From NCBI RefSeq assembly GCF_021341665.1, contig NZ_JAJTTH010000007.1, forward strand, positions 248,001-312,000: a stretch of DNA of 64,000 nucleotides, read 5' to 3'. Under the pieces are notes generated by a model. That model did not search any database. It was not told the DNA's origin and saw nothing but the letters and a program-made list of their open reading frames with translations. A program made the translations under genes and the position numbers. The number at the start of each line of letters is the position of its first letter. The stretch's first letter is position 1. This stretch comes from Pseudomonas sp. Au-Pse12 (GTDB taxonomy: Bacteria > Pseudomonadota > Gammaproteobacteria > Pseudomonadales > Pseudomonadaceae). Positions 54,801 to 63,196 of the stretch are shown one piece after another.

Positions 54801-57800
54801 CGCCGCCCAGGAGCCGGTGTCGCTGAGCAGCAGGCTCAGGCGGCTGTCGGCAATCATGAACGCCAGGCGCTCCTGCGGGTATTGCGGATCCAGGGGCACG
54901 TAGGCCGCGCCGCTCTTGAGCACGGCCAACAGGCTGACGATCAGTTGCGGCCCGCGCTTGAGCGCCAGGCCAACCCGATCACCCGGGCCAATCCCCTGGG
55001 CTTGCAGGCAGTGGGCCAGGCGGTTGGCCTGGGCGTTCAACTGGCCGTAGTCCAGCTGTTCGGCGTCGACCACCAATGCCAGCGCCTCGGGCGTGGCCGC
55101 AGCCTGCGCCGCGATCCGCTGGTGCACCAGCAAAGCCCGGGGGCCCATCGGCTCGGCCACCTGGCTGCGCTGCAGCAAGTCCTGACGCGCCGGTTCGGTG
55201 AGCAATTGCAATGCCCCCAGGGCCGTGCCGGGATCGGCCATGAACTGTTCCAGCAGATACCGCAACTGGGCACAGAAGCCCTGGACCTGATCGGCGCTGA
55301 AACGACTGCGGTCATAGCTGAAATCCAGGCTGAGGTGCTCGCCCAACTCGATGCCCAAGGTCAGCGGATAGCTGGTCTGCTCATGGTTGGCCAGACCGGA
55401 GAACTGCAGCCCTGCCGGCGCCCCCTCCTTGAGAGCCTGAGCGACCGGGAAGTTCTCGAACACCAACAGGCTGTCGAACAACGGCGTGCCCTGCTGCCCG
55501 GCCCAGCCCTGGACCTCGTAAAGCGGCACATGCTCGTATTCGCGCAGGCCCAGATTGAGGTCCTGCATCTGCTCCAGCCATTGCCCCACGCTGTACTCCG
55601 AGCGGGGCTGACAAATGATCGGCAAGGTGTTGATGAACAATCCCAACTGCTGCTCGATGCCCGGCAGCGGCGCCGAGCGCCCAGCCACGGTGGCACCGAA
55701 GATCACGCACTGCTGCGCCGAGTAACGCTGCAATAACAACGCCCAGGCGGCCTGCAGCAAGGTGTTGAGGGTGACCTTCTGCTGCCGGGCAAAGCTCCCC
55801 AGGCGCTGCGTCATGGCTTGATCGAACCCTTCCAGGTGCTGTCCATGGCCGCTGCCCGATACCGGCTTGCGCACCCCGTCGGCCAGCAAGGTAGGCGAAT
55901 CCATGGCTTGCAGGCGCTGGCTCCAGAACTGTTGCGCAGCCTGGGCCGGCTGCTCCTGTAACCAGCCCAGGTAGTCACGATAGCGGCCCTGCGGAACCGG
56001 CAGCTGGGCGCCGGCGTACAACTGGATCACTTCGGCCAGCAGGCTGGCATTGCTCCAGCCATCCAGCAGCAAGTGATGACAGGTGTAGATCAGGTGCCAG
56101 TTGTTGTCTGCCAGCGGCACCAACAGCAGGCGCAGCAGCGGCGCCCGGTGCAGCTCGAATCCCTGGCGGCGCTGTTGCTCGGCCAACAGGTCGAGATCCA
56201 TCGGGGCCGCCTGCAGTACCTGCAACGGCACCTTGACCTGGCTTCTGACCAATTGATGAGCGCTGTCCAGCCCTTCCCAGTGCACGCTGCTGCGCAGGAT
56301 CGGGTGGCGGTCGAGGGCCTCCTGCCAGGCAGCGGCGAAGCGCTGCGGATCAAGGCCATGGATGTCCAGGCGCAACTGGTTGATGTACGCCTGTTCCTGG
56401 GGTTCGTAGAGGGTATGAAAGAGCATGCCCTGCTGCATCGGCGTCAGCGGGTACAGGTCCTCGATGGCGGCCGCGGGCACCGGCAGCGCGTCGAGCTGCT
56501 GCTGGGAGATCCGCGCCAGAGGGAAGTCCGAGGGCGTAGCCTGGGCCTGGTCCAGGCCGCAGCAGTGCTCGATCAGCGAATGCAACTCGGCAAGGTAGTC
56601 ATCAGCCAGCCGCTGCACGCTGGCGTCGCTGAACATCTCCTGGCTGTAGCCCCATTGCAAAGCCAATTCGCCACCATAGACCTGCCCCTCCAGGGTCAGC
56701 CAGTTGGCCAGAGGGGCCTGTGGGTCCTGGGCCTGGCCGCTGCCCTGAGTGGCCGGCGTCCATAGCGCCTGCTCGTCGAACTGGCGATCGAACTGGCCCA
56801 GGTAGTTGAAGGTGATCCGTGGTTCCGGCAACGACGCCAGAGCCTGACGCTGGGCCGGACTGCCCAGGTAGCGCAGCAAGCCGTAGCCCAGCCCCTTGCC
56901 GGGAATCGCGCGCAATTGCTCCTTGATGCCCTTGATCGCCGCTCCCACCTGCTCTGCTGGCTGCAAGCGCACCGGGTACAGGCTGGTGAACCACCCCAGG
57001 GTGCGGGTCAGATCCAGTTCGTCGAACAGGTCCTCGCGACCATGCCCCTCCAGCTGGATCAGGGCCGAAGGCTGTCCGGTCCAGCGGCACAGCACGCGAG
57101 CCAGGGCTGTCAGCAGCAAGTCGTTGACCTGGGTGCGATAGGCGCTCGAGGCCTGTTGCAGCAGCTGCCGGGTCAGCTGCGCTGGCAAGCGCGACTCGAT
57201 CTTGCGCCCATGACGGTTCTGCAGTTCGCCCACCGGGTTGTCACAGGGCAAGTCACCTACCCCGTCCTGCTGCGCCAGCCAGTACGACAGCTCGGCCTCG
57301 CGCTGCGGGGCATGCGCCTGCAAACGACGGGCCCAAGCCTGGTAGGCGCTGGTCTTGGGCGGCAGTTGCAGCGGCCGGGCATCCGCCAACTGCCGGTAGG
57401 CCTGTTGCAGGTCTTCCAGCAGCACACGCCAGGACACGCCGTCCACCACCAGGTGGTGGATCACCAGCAACAGTTGCTGACGGCCGGACTCGCGCGCAAG
57501 CAGAACTGCGCGCACCAGCGGCCCAGCCTGCAGGTCCAGGCTGCGCTGGGCTTCATCACACAACGCCGCCAGCGCCTGATCATCCTCAACCTGGCACTGC
57601 CACAAGTCGAAGTGGCTGGCAGGCTCGGCGTACGCCTGCTGCCAGCCCTGCTGCGCGCGAGCAAAACGCAGGCGCAACCCATCGTGATGATTGACCACCT
57701 GCAACAGCGCCGCCTGCAGCAACTGCGGCTGCAGATGCTCGCGCGGATCGAGCAGCAACGACTGGTTCCAGTGCCCCCGGCGGGGTACTTCCTGGGCCAT

Positions 57801-60800
57801 GAACCAATGCTGTACCGGAGTCAACGGCACCTCGCCGGTCACAGGCCCCTGGTCGATCTGCGGCTGATCGTCGAGAACCGCGACCCGAGCCAGACTGCGC
57901 ACGCTCTGGTACTGGAACAGGTCCCGGGGGGCCAGGCGAATTCCCGCCTGACGGGCACGGCTGACCACCTGGATCGAGATGATCGAATCACCGCCAAGCT
58001 CGAAGAAGTTGTCGTCCAGACCTACCCGGTCCAACCCCAGGACATCGCACCAGATCCCCGCCAGGGCCTTCTGCATGGCGTTCTCCGGTGCCACGTAGGT
58101 CAGTTGCGGCGCCGCCTCTGGCAGCGGCAAGGCTCGGCGGTCGAGCTTGCCGTTGGCGGTCACTGGCAGGCGATCCAGAGCCAGCAGATGATGGGGCACC
58201 ATGTACTCCGGCAAGCTGCCGGCCAGCCAGGCCTTGAGCTCGTCGCGCCACGCCTCGGCAAGCCCCACCTCTTGCAACACCAGATACGCCACCAGGTGCT
58301 TGGCGTCCTGCACCAGCACCACCGCCTCGCGCACCCCCGAGTGCTGCATCAGCCGGGCCTCGATCTCACCCAGCTCAATACGCAAGCCACGCAATTTCAC
58401 CTGATGGTCCAGGCGCCCCAGGTATTCGATCACGCCGTCAGCACGCTGGCGCACCCGGTCGCCGGTGCGATACAGCCGCGCGCCCGGGTGGAAAGGGCAA
58501 GGTACAAAGCGCTCGGCGGTCAGCGCCGGGCGCCGGTGGTAGCTACGCGCCAGGCCGGCGCCGCCCAGGTACAGCTCGCCGGCCACACCGGCCGGCACCG
58601 GCAGCAGTTGCGCATCCAGCACATGGGTGCGCAGGTTGGCGATCGGCTGACCAATCGGCACGCTGCTCGCGCCTTCATCGACACAGGTCCAGTGGGTGAC
58701 GTCGATGGCCGCCTCGGTCGGGCCGTAAAGGTTGTACAAGCCCGCGTTCGGCAGCCGGGCGAACACTTGTTGCTGGGCATCCAGGGGCAACGCCTCGCCG
58801 CTGCAGACAATGCGCTTGAGGCTGTGGCAGGCGGATACCCCGCTGTCGTGGATGAAGGCCTGGAGCATCGACGGCACGAAATGCAGGGTGCTGATCTGTT
58901 GTTCGGTAATGGTCTGGATCAGCCGCGCCGGGTCCCGGTGGGCGCCCGGAGCGGCCACCACCAGCCGCGCGCCGGTCATCAGTGGCCAGAAGAATTCCCA
59001 CACCGAGACGTCGAAACTGAACGGGGTTTTCTGCAACACCGCGTCGCTGGCGTCCAGGCCGTAGGCCTGTTGCATCCAGCACAGGCGGTTGACCAGCGCC
59101 GCGTGGCTGTTGCCGGCGCCCTTGGGCTGGCCGGTGGAACCCGAGGTGTAGATCACGTAGGCCAGGTTCAACGGGTCCAGAACCCGCTCCAGTGGCGTGG
59201 CCGCGTAGGCGTCGAGCCAGCCTGGCGGCTGGTCCAGGGCGATGACCCTGACCGCGTCGGTGGGCAGCATCCCGAGCAGCGTCTCCTGACTGAGCAACAG
59301 GTCGATGCCGCTGTCGTCGATCATGTAGCTCAGGCGTTCCGGCGGATACTCGGGGTCCAGCGGGACATAGGCGCCACCGGCCTTGTGGATCGCCAGCAGG
59401 CCCAGGACCATTTCGATCGAGCGCTCGATGCAGATCCCCACCAGCACGTCCGGCCCCACGCCTTGCTCGTGCAGCAGGCGCGCCAGCCGGTTGGCCCGGG
59501 CATCCAGTTCGGCGTAGCTCATGCGCTGTTCGCCGAACACCAGGGCGCAGGCCTCGGGGGTGCGCCGGGCCTGAGCTTCGATCAACTGGTGCGTGCACAG
59601 CCCGGTGGGGTACGCCACCTGGGTGGCGTTCCAGTCGTGGACCAGGGTCTGCTGCTCGTGGGCATCGAGCATCGGCAGCTCGCCGATGCGCTGCCGGGCA
59701 TCGGCGAGCATGCCTTGCAGCAACGCGCTCCAGTGGCGCGCCATGCGTGCGATGGTGCCGGGGTCAAACAGATCGTCGGCGTAGGTGAAGGCCGCGTGCA
59801 ACTTGCCGCCTTTCTCGTAGGTGTCCAGGGTCAGGTCGAACTGGGTGGTGCGGCTCTGCCACTCCACCAGCCCCAGTTCCAGCCCCGACGCGGTGTGCAC
59901 GCGGCTGATGTCGGCGACCTGGGGCTGGTGGTTGTACATCACCTGGAACAGCGGCGTATGGCTCAGGCTGCGCTCCAGCTTGAAGGCTTCCACCAGTTGC
60001 TCGAACGGCAGGTCCTGGTGGGCCTGGGCGCCCAGGGCGGCTTCCTTGACGGCCTGCAGCAATTCGCTGACCCGGGTCTGGCCGGTGAGCTCGGTGCGCA
60101 GCACCTGGGTGTTGACGAAGAAGCCGATCAGCCCCTCGACTTCGGCGCGGTTGCGGTTGGCGATGGGCACGCCGACGCGGATATCGCCCTGGCCGGTGTA
60201 ACGGTGCAGCAGCACGTTGAAGGCGCCGAGCAAGAGCATGAACAAGGTCACGTTGTGCTGCTTGGCCAGGCCCCGCAGCTGTTCGGCCAACTGCGGCTCT
60301 ATGGCGAACTCATGGCGGGTGCCGCGGTAGCTGGGCATCGCCGGGCGCGGATGATCGGTGGGCAGCTCCAGCACCGGGTGCTCATCCCCCAGGCGGGCCT
60401 GCCAGTACTCCAGCTGCCGCGCCTGCTCCCCGGCCTCCAGCCAGCGGCGCTGCCACAGGGCGTAGTCGCGGTACTGGATCGGCAGCGGCGGCAACTGCGG
60501 CGCCTCGCCCCGTTCGAAGGCGTCATAGCAACGGATGAACTCGTCGATCAACACGTTCATCGACCAGCCATCGGAGACGATGTGGTGCAGGGTCAGCAGC
60601 AGCACATGCTCCTGCGCATCGAGCTGGAGCAGCTTGACCCGCAGCAGCGGGCCGCGGCCCAGGTCGAACGGCAGCAGCGACTGGCGCTGCGCCTCGGCCG
60701 CCACGGCCTGCTCGCGCCCGGGCGCATCGATGGCGCTCAGGTCGAGAAACTCCACCGCCAGGGCGATCTCTGCCGGCACCTGCTCCAGGCGGTCATCGGC

Positions 60801-61130
60801 ATGGCGCTTGAACACCGTGCGCAAGGTCTCGTGACGCTCGATCAGGCTGGCGAAGGCCTGCTCCAGCGCCGCACGATTCAAGGCCCCCGTCAGGCGCACC
60901 GCGCCCGGCAGGTTGTAGGCGCCGCTCTGCGGGTCCAGCTGCCAGAGGAACCACATGCGCCGCTGCGCATAGGACAGCGCATGGCGGTCCTCGACAGCCA
61001 CGTCGGCGGGAATCGGAAACAGCGAAAAGTCGATGTTTTCCGCTCGCAGCCCGTCGAGGAACAACCGACGTTTCTCCAGCGGCAGCTCGATAAACCGGCG
61101 AGCAAGTTTCAGGGACTTTTCAGCGTTCAT
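51858..61130 (-). CDS. pvdI: Pyoverdine NRPS: C-A(Ser)-T-E-C-A(Lys)-T-C
   Basis: This 3090-residue protein starts the side-chain part of the line. First C (HHIVSDGWS, about residue 190) is followed by an A domain with pocket D-V-W-H-V-S-L-I-D, a serine code (FDVSVWE near residue 705). T (GGDSII, ~1047) and E (HHLVVDGVS, ~1226) follow. Next are C (HHLLLDGWS, ~1685) and an A domain with pocket D-G-E-D-H-G-T-V-V, the lysine code of pyoverdine synthetases (FDGFVEQ near 2197). T (GGHSLL, ~2555) and a final C domain with an intact HHIVADHW (~2750) end the protein. It should add D-Ser and L-Lys to the chromophore precursor made by PvdL, which is not in this window. First gene of a four-gene operon. 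Confidence 0.94.
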   Translation of the reverse strand: MNAEKSLKLARRFIELPLEKRRLFLDGLRAENIDFSLFPIPADVAVEDRHALSYAQRRMWFLWQLDPQSGAYNLPGAVRLTGALNRAALEQAFASLIERHETLRTVFKRHADDRLEQVPAEIALAVEFLDLSAIDAPGREQAVAAEAQRQSLLPFDLGRGPLLRVKLLQLDAQEHVLLLTLHHIVSDGWSMNVLIDEFIRCYDAFERGEAPQLPPLPIQYRDYALWQRRWLEAGEQARQLEYWQARLGDEHPVLELPTDHPRPAMPSYRGTRHEFAIEPQLAEQLRGLAKQHNVTLFMLLLGAFNVLLHRYTGQGDIRVGVPIANRNRAEVEGLIGFFVNTQVLRTELTGQTRVSELLQAVKEAALGAQAHQDLPFEQLVEAFKLERSLSHTPLFQVMYNHQPQVADISRVHTASGLELGLVEWQSRTTQFDLTLDTYEKGGKLHAAFTYADDLFDPGTIARMARHWSALLQGMLADARQRIGELPMLDAHEQQTLVHDWNATQVAYPTGLCTHQLIEAQARRTPEACALVFGEQRMSYAELDARANRLARLLHEQGVGPDVLVGICIERSIEMVLGLLAIHKAGGAYVPLDPEYPPERLSYMIDDSGIDLLLSQETLLGMLPTDAVRVIALDQPPGWLDAYAATPLERVLDPLNLAYVIYTSGSTGQPKGAGNSHAALVNRLCWMQQAYGLDASDAVLQKTPFSFDVSVWEFFWPLMTGARLVVAAPGAHRDPARLIQTITEQQISTLHFVPSMLQAFIHDSGVSACHSLKRIVCSGEALPLDAQQQVFARLPNAGLYNLYGPTEAAIDVTHWTCVDEGASSVPIGQPIANLRTHVLDAQLLPVPAGVAGELYLGGAGLARSYHRRPALTAERFVPCPFHPGARLYRTGDRVRQRADGVIEYLGRLDHQVKLRGLRIELGEIEARLMQHSGVREAVVLVQDAKHLVAYLVLQEVGLAEAWRDELKAWLAGSLPEYMVPHHLLALDRLPVTANGKLDRRALPLPEAAPQLTYVAPENAMQKALAGIWCDVLGLDRVGLDDNFFELGGDSIISIQVVSRARQAGIRLAPRDLFQYQSVRSLARVAVLDDQPQIDQGPVTGEVPLTPVQHWFMAQEVPRRGHWNQSLLLDPREHLQPQLLQAALLQVVNHHDGLRLRFARAQQGWQQAYAEPASHFDLWQCQVEDDQALAALCDEAQRSLDLQAGPLVRAVLLARESGRQQLLLVIHHLVVDGVSWRVLLEDLQQAYRQLADARPLQLPPKTSAYQAWARRLQAHAPQREAELSYWLAQQDGVGDLPCDNPVGELQNRHGRKIESRLPAQLTRQLLQQASSAYRTQVNDLLLTALARVLCRWTGQPSALIQLEGHGREDLFDELDLTRTLGWFTSLYPVRLQPAEQVGAAIKGIKEQLRAIPGKGLGYGLLRYLGSPAQRQALASLPEPRITFNYLGQFDRQFDEQALWTPATQGSGQAQDPQAPLANWLTLEGQVYGGELALQWGYSQEMFSDASVQRLADDYLAELHSLIEHCCGLDQAQATPSDFPLARISQQQLDALPVPAAAIEDLYPLTPMQQGMLFHTLYEPQEQAYINQLRLDIHGLDPQRFAAAWQEALDRHPILRSSVHWEGLDSAHQLVRSQVKVPLQVLQAAPMDLDLLAEQQRRQGFELHRAPLLRLLLVPLADNNWHLIYTCHHLLLDGWSNASLLAEVIQLYAGAQLPVPQGRYRDYLGWLQEQPAQAAQQFWSQRLQAMDSPTLLADGVRKPVSGSGHGQHLEGFDQAMTQRLGSFARQQKVTLNTLLQAAWALLLQRYSAQQCVIFGATVAGRSAPLPGIEQQLGLFINTLPIICQPRSEYSVGQWLEQMQDLNLGLREYEHVPLYEVQGWAGQQGTPLFDSLLVFENFPVAQALKEGAPAGLQFSGLANHEQTSYPLTLGIELGEHLSLDFSYDRSRFSADQVQGFCAQLRYLLEQFMADPGTALGALQLLTEPARQDLLQRSQVAEPMGPRALLVHQRIAAQAAATPEALALVVDAEQLDYGQLNAQANRLAHCLQAQGIGPGDRVGLALKRGPQLIVSLLAVLKSGAAYVPLDPQYPQERLAFMIADSRLSLLLSDTGSWAANLLPDGVLHWDLPSLAQRLSQCSSADPQNRACPQDLAYVIYTSGSTGVPKGVAIDHQALSAFCEAAADYSALTATDKVLQFATFSFDGFVEQCYPALCLGAALVMRGEEPWAVEQLAAVIVSQGVTLADLPAAYWHLLAKQCMADGIRNLGRLRQVHVGGEAMSVEGLRLWHAAGLGAVRLLNTYGPTEATVVSSVHDCQEQDASEVHGIPIGQPIIGRALRIIDGDANLLPEGGAGELCIGSSSSLAQGYFDRPGLTAERFIPDPFATRPGARLYRSGDLARYNPQGAIEYTGRIDHQVKIRGFRIELGEIEARLLARSDVREAVVLAVPAGNGMQLVAYVVPGDADNGLGDAQAQADRCALIKAGLKEKLPDYMLPTHVLLLPRLPLNPNGKLDRKALPKPDLSALQQAYVAPHSQLQQQVAAIWQSVLEVERVGLQDNFFALGGHSLLATQVISRVRHELGLQAALRTLFDAPDLLAFVAALSAGDAPPAAPALRRVDDSRPQPLSFAQQRLWFLWQLEPQSSMYNIARALELRGELDVDAVRQAFESLMQRHSVLRTTYSEVEGESWQHVHRQLPLAFAFDDLSLLPLAEREAIARQQVQQQAGEPFDLIAGPPMRVRLLRLEPQRYLLLMTLHHIVADHWSFGILPAEFVSLYHAHRTATASPLPEPALHYVDFAVWQRQWLEGGELQRQLDYWRDVLGDDHHLTCLPASATVQPGKAASPLCDLHEFDFSAAQSESLRAFASAQGVTLYMLLLAGFALVVGQRSDSSRVRLGTDIANRNHAGVEDLVGFFVNQLVLQISVEEQQCVSDLLQVTRSTVIGASDHQDLPFERLVEALRVVRRAGRSPLFSIKFIYQESLDQPLSIDGLDVQPVAAGRAAAELDLVAEFVNAPQGIYLGLKCDAGLYTAADMACLFEQLQAVFELMVVDTQASLAALLSKARDIQYLRERDQLQQRQALLKQQHPIQRRRPGRVPVE

Positions 61131-61185
61131 CGGGGTTCATCCGTACATGTTGGGTATCGAGCTTTGGCTCGGCTATCCCTACGAA

Positions 61186-61209
61186 ACGGATGGGCCAGGG
61201 GAAAAATTA
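61186..61209 (-). promoter_or_regulatory. Variant PvdS promoter of the NRPS operon
   Basis: The minus strand reads TAATT, sixteen bases, then CGT. Spacing and the -10 element are exact, while the -35 element differs by one base from TAAAT. The CGT is 56 bp before the NRPS start codon. Confidence 0.65.
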
Positions 61210-61246
61210 ACCACCCGCGCCGCACTGGCGGCAGCGCCCTGCAAGG

Positions 61247-61270
61247 TAAATTCCGGCGCTTGCGGCTCGT
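61247..61270 (+). promoter_or_regulatory. PvdS promoter of the siderophore-interacting protein gene
   Basis: TAAAT, sixteen bases, then CGT: an exact consensus match. The CGT is 36 bp before the start codon. It lies back-to-back with the NRPS promoter. Confidence 0.85.
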
Positions 61271-61305
61271 CAAATCAGGACCTTCTCCTTAACAAGGTCG
61301 CGATC

Positions 61306-62274
61306 ATGTCCTCAGCCACTTCCCTGGCCAGCTCACTGGCCAATGGCTTGCGCAAGCTGGTCGGCGCCGGCGCCCAGCAACCCCGGGGCTACCGGGTGAT
61401 CAACGTCGAGCTCAAGCAGCGCATCGAACTCAGCCCGTCCATGCTGCGCCTGGTGTTCAGCGGCGAAGACATCGCCCAGGCCCGCACCCTGGCGCCGGAC
61501 CAGCGCATCAAGCTGCTGTTTCCCGGGGCCGACGGCACGCCCCCGCAACTGCCGGTGGCGGGCGACTGGCAGGCGGCCCGGCGCAAGCTGCCGGCCGAGC
61601 AGCAACCGCCGATGCGCACCTACACCATTCGCGCCCTGCGCCTGCACCCCGCGGAACTGGATGTGGATTTCGTCCTGCACGGGATCAATGGCCCGGCCTC
61701 CGCCTGGGCCACCCATGCGCGGCCCGGCGACCGCCTGCAGATGGTCGTGCCGAACAAGGCCTACAGCGGCGACCCCGGCGGTTATGAATGGCTGCCGCCG
61801 GCGGGGATTCGCAAAGTGCTGCTGATGGGCGATGAAACCGCGCTGCCGGCGATTGCCGGAATCCTCGAAGAGTTGCAGGGCTATCCGGACCACCCGGACG
61901 TGCAGGCGTTCATCGAAGTGCCCCACGAAAGCGATTGCATCGACCTGCGCTGCCACCCGCTGGCGCGGATCAACTGGCTGCCCCGGGACCTGCTGGGCGC
62001 GCGCCATGGAGAAACCCTGATCCACGCCGCCCGGGAACTGGCCGAGCTGCCAGCGGCCAGCACCGAGCGCCGGCCGCTCAAGGTGTCCCAGCGCAACGAC
62101 GAACAACGCCCCTGGGAAACCGCCAAGCCGGCGGACAACAGCTTCTATGCCTGGGTGGCCGGGGAGTCGGCGACGGTGATGAGCATCCGTCGCCACCTGA
62201 TCAACGAGCGTGGCCAGGAACGCCGCAACCTGACCCTGATGGGTTACTGGCGCCTGGGCAGCTCGCTGGGTTGA
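61306..62274 (+). CDS. Siderophore-interacting FAD-dependent reductase (SIP/ViuB family)
   Basis: This 322-residue protein has an N-terminal FAD-binding barrel, including MRTYTIRALRLHPAELDVDFVLHG (first part RTYTIR is the flavin site) and GPASAWATHARPGDRLQMV. A C-terminal NAD(P)H-type domain follows (LLMGDETALPAIAGILEEL, FYAWVAGESATVMSIRRHL). The family reduces ferric siderophores in the cytoplasm to free iron. The start at 61306 is set by the position of the PvdS box and the absence of a ribosome site further upstream. It is divergent from the NRPS operon and appears PvdS-controlled. This differs from the periplasmic FpvCDEF-type iron release known for pyoverdine in P. aeruginosa. Confidence 0.9.
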   Translation: MSSATSLASSLANGLRKLVGAGAQQPRGYRVINVELKQRIELSPSMLRLVFSGEDIAQARTLAPDQRIKLLFPGADGTPPQLPVAGDWQAARRKLPAEQQPPMRTYTIRALRLHPAELDVDFVLHGINGPASAWATHARPGDRLQMVVPNKAYSGDPGGYEWLPPAGIRKVLLMGDETALPAIAGILEELQGYPDHPDVQAFIEVPHESDCIDLRCHPLARINWLPRDLLGARHGETLIHAARELAELPAASTERRPLKVSQRNDEQRPWETAKPADNSFYAWVAGESATVMSIRRHLINERGQERRNLTLMGYWRLGSSLG

Positions 62275-62380
62275 GCCCCCGCCGAGCCACGGCAGCGACC
62301 GCCCAGCCCCGGCGCCCTGAAGCACTTTGCGGCCCTGTGGCCCGTGCGCAGCCTGCGCCAAGGGCCACACCCGGTGAACC

Positions 62381-63121
62381 TCAGGAAATCACGGCCGCCG
62401 GTTGCAGGTGGCGCCGGCGCTGCACGTCGAGGTGGCCCTTGAGCAGGCTCAGCACCTTGGCTTCGTGCTCGTGGATGAAGAAGTGTCCGCCGGCCAGCAT
62501 GTCCACCGAGAAACTGCCATGGGTCTCCTGGCTCCAGGCGATCAGTTGCTCGGCGGTGGCGCGGTCGGCCTTGCCGCCCAGCACGTGCACCGGGCAGTTG
62601 AGCAATGGCCGCTGCAACGGACGGAAGCTGCCGCACAGCAGGAAGTCGGCCCGCAGGATCGGCAAGGTCAGGCTCATCAGTTCCTCATTGGCCAGTACCT
62701 CTTCGCGGGTGCCGTTGAGGGTGCGCAATTGCTCGATCAGCTGGGCGTCGGTCTTGGGCTCGGCAAAGCCCCGGTCATATTCACTGCGCCGGGTTGGCGC
62801 GGCGGTGCCCGAAGCAAACAGCGCCACCGGCTCCGGGCAGCCGAGGGCGCGCAACGCGTGGGCCAGTTCGCAGGCCAGCAAGGCCCCCAGGCTATGGCCA
62901 AACAAGGCGTAGGGGGCACGCAGCGTGGCGCGCACTTCCAGCGCCAGTTGCCGCGCCAGCCCACGCATGTCGGTGTGCAGCGGCTCGGCGTATCGGCTGC
63001 CACGCCCCGGCAACTCCACCGGTTGCAGGTGCAGCCACGGCGGCAACTGGCGGCGCCAGCGGCTGTAGACCATGGCGCTGGCGCCGGAATACGGCAGGCA
63101 CAGCAGGTTCAACTGGGTCAC
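62381..63121 (-). CDS. pvdG: Type II thioesterase PvdG
   Basis: This 246-residue alpha/beta hydrolase has LLCLPYSGASAMVYSRW at the start, the nucleophile motif FGHSLGALLACELA, and a late GGHFFIHE supplying the catalytic histidine. Type II thioesterases clear mis-loaded carrier domains of NRPSs. I set the start at the GTG at 63119-63121, with GAGGGA seven bases upstream, which gives the usual length of about 250. A frame extension of 19 codons upstream overlaps its own promoter. In PAO1 pvdG lies with pvdL; here pvdL is not in view. Confidence 0.88.
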   Translation of the reverse strand: MTQLNLLCLPYSGASAMVYSRWRRQLPPWLHLQPVELPGRGSRYAEPLHTDMRGLARQLALEVRATLRAPYALFGHSLGALLACELAHALRALGCPEPVALFASGTAAPTRRSEYDRGFAEPKTDAQLIEQLRTLNGTREEVLANEELMSLTLPILRADFLLCGSFRPLQRPLLNCPVHVLGGKADRATAEQLIAWSQETHGSFSVDMLAGGHFFIHEHEAKVLSLLKGHLDVQRRRHLQPAAVIS

Positions 63122-63158
63122 GGTTATTCCCTCGACAAACAATGGACTGTTAAGGAAA

Positions 63159-63182
63159 ACGCGACACGGGGCGGACAAATTA
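63159..63182 (-). promoter_or_regulatory. Variant PvdS promoter of pvdG
   Basis: The minus strand reads TAATT, sixteen bases, then CGT, the same one-base variant as the NRPS promoter. The CGT is 38 bp before the chosen GTG start. It lies after the stop codon of the upstream MFS gene. Confidence 0.65.
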
Positions 63183-63196
63183 GTCCCCCCGTCGCT

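Noticed and set aside
56916..61292. 1458-codon plus-strand frame opposite the first NRPS
   Set aside because: It is a shadow of the NRPS, and runs through the divergent promoter region.
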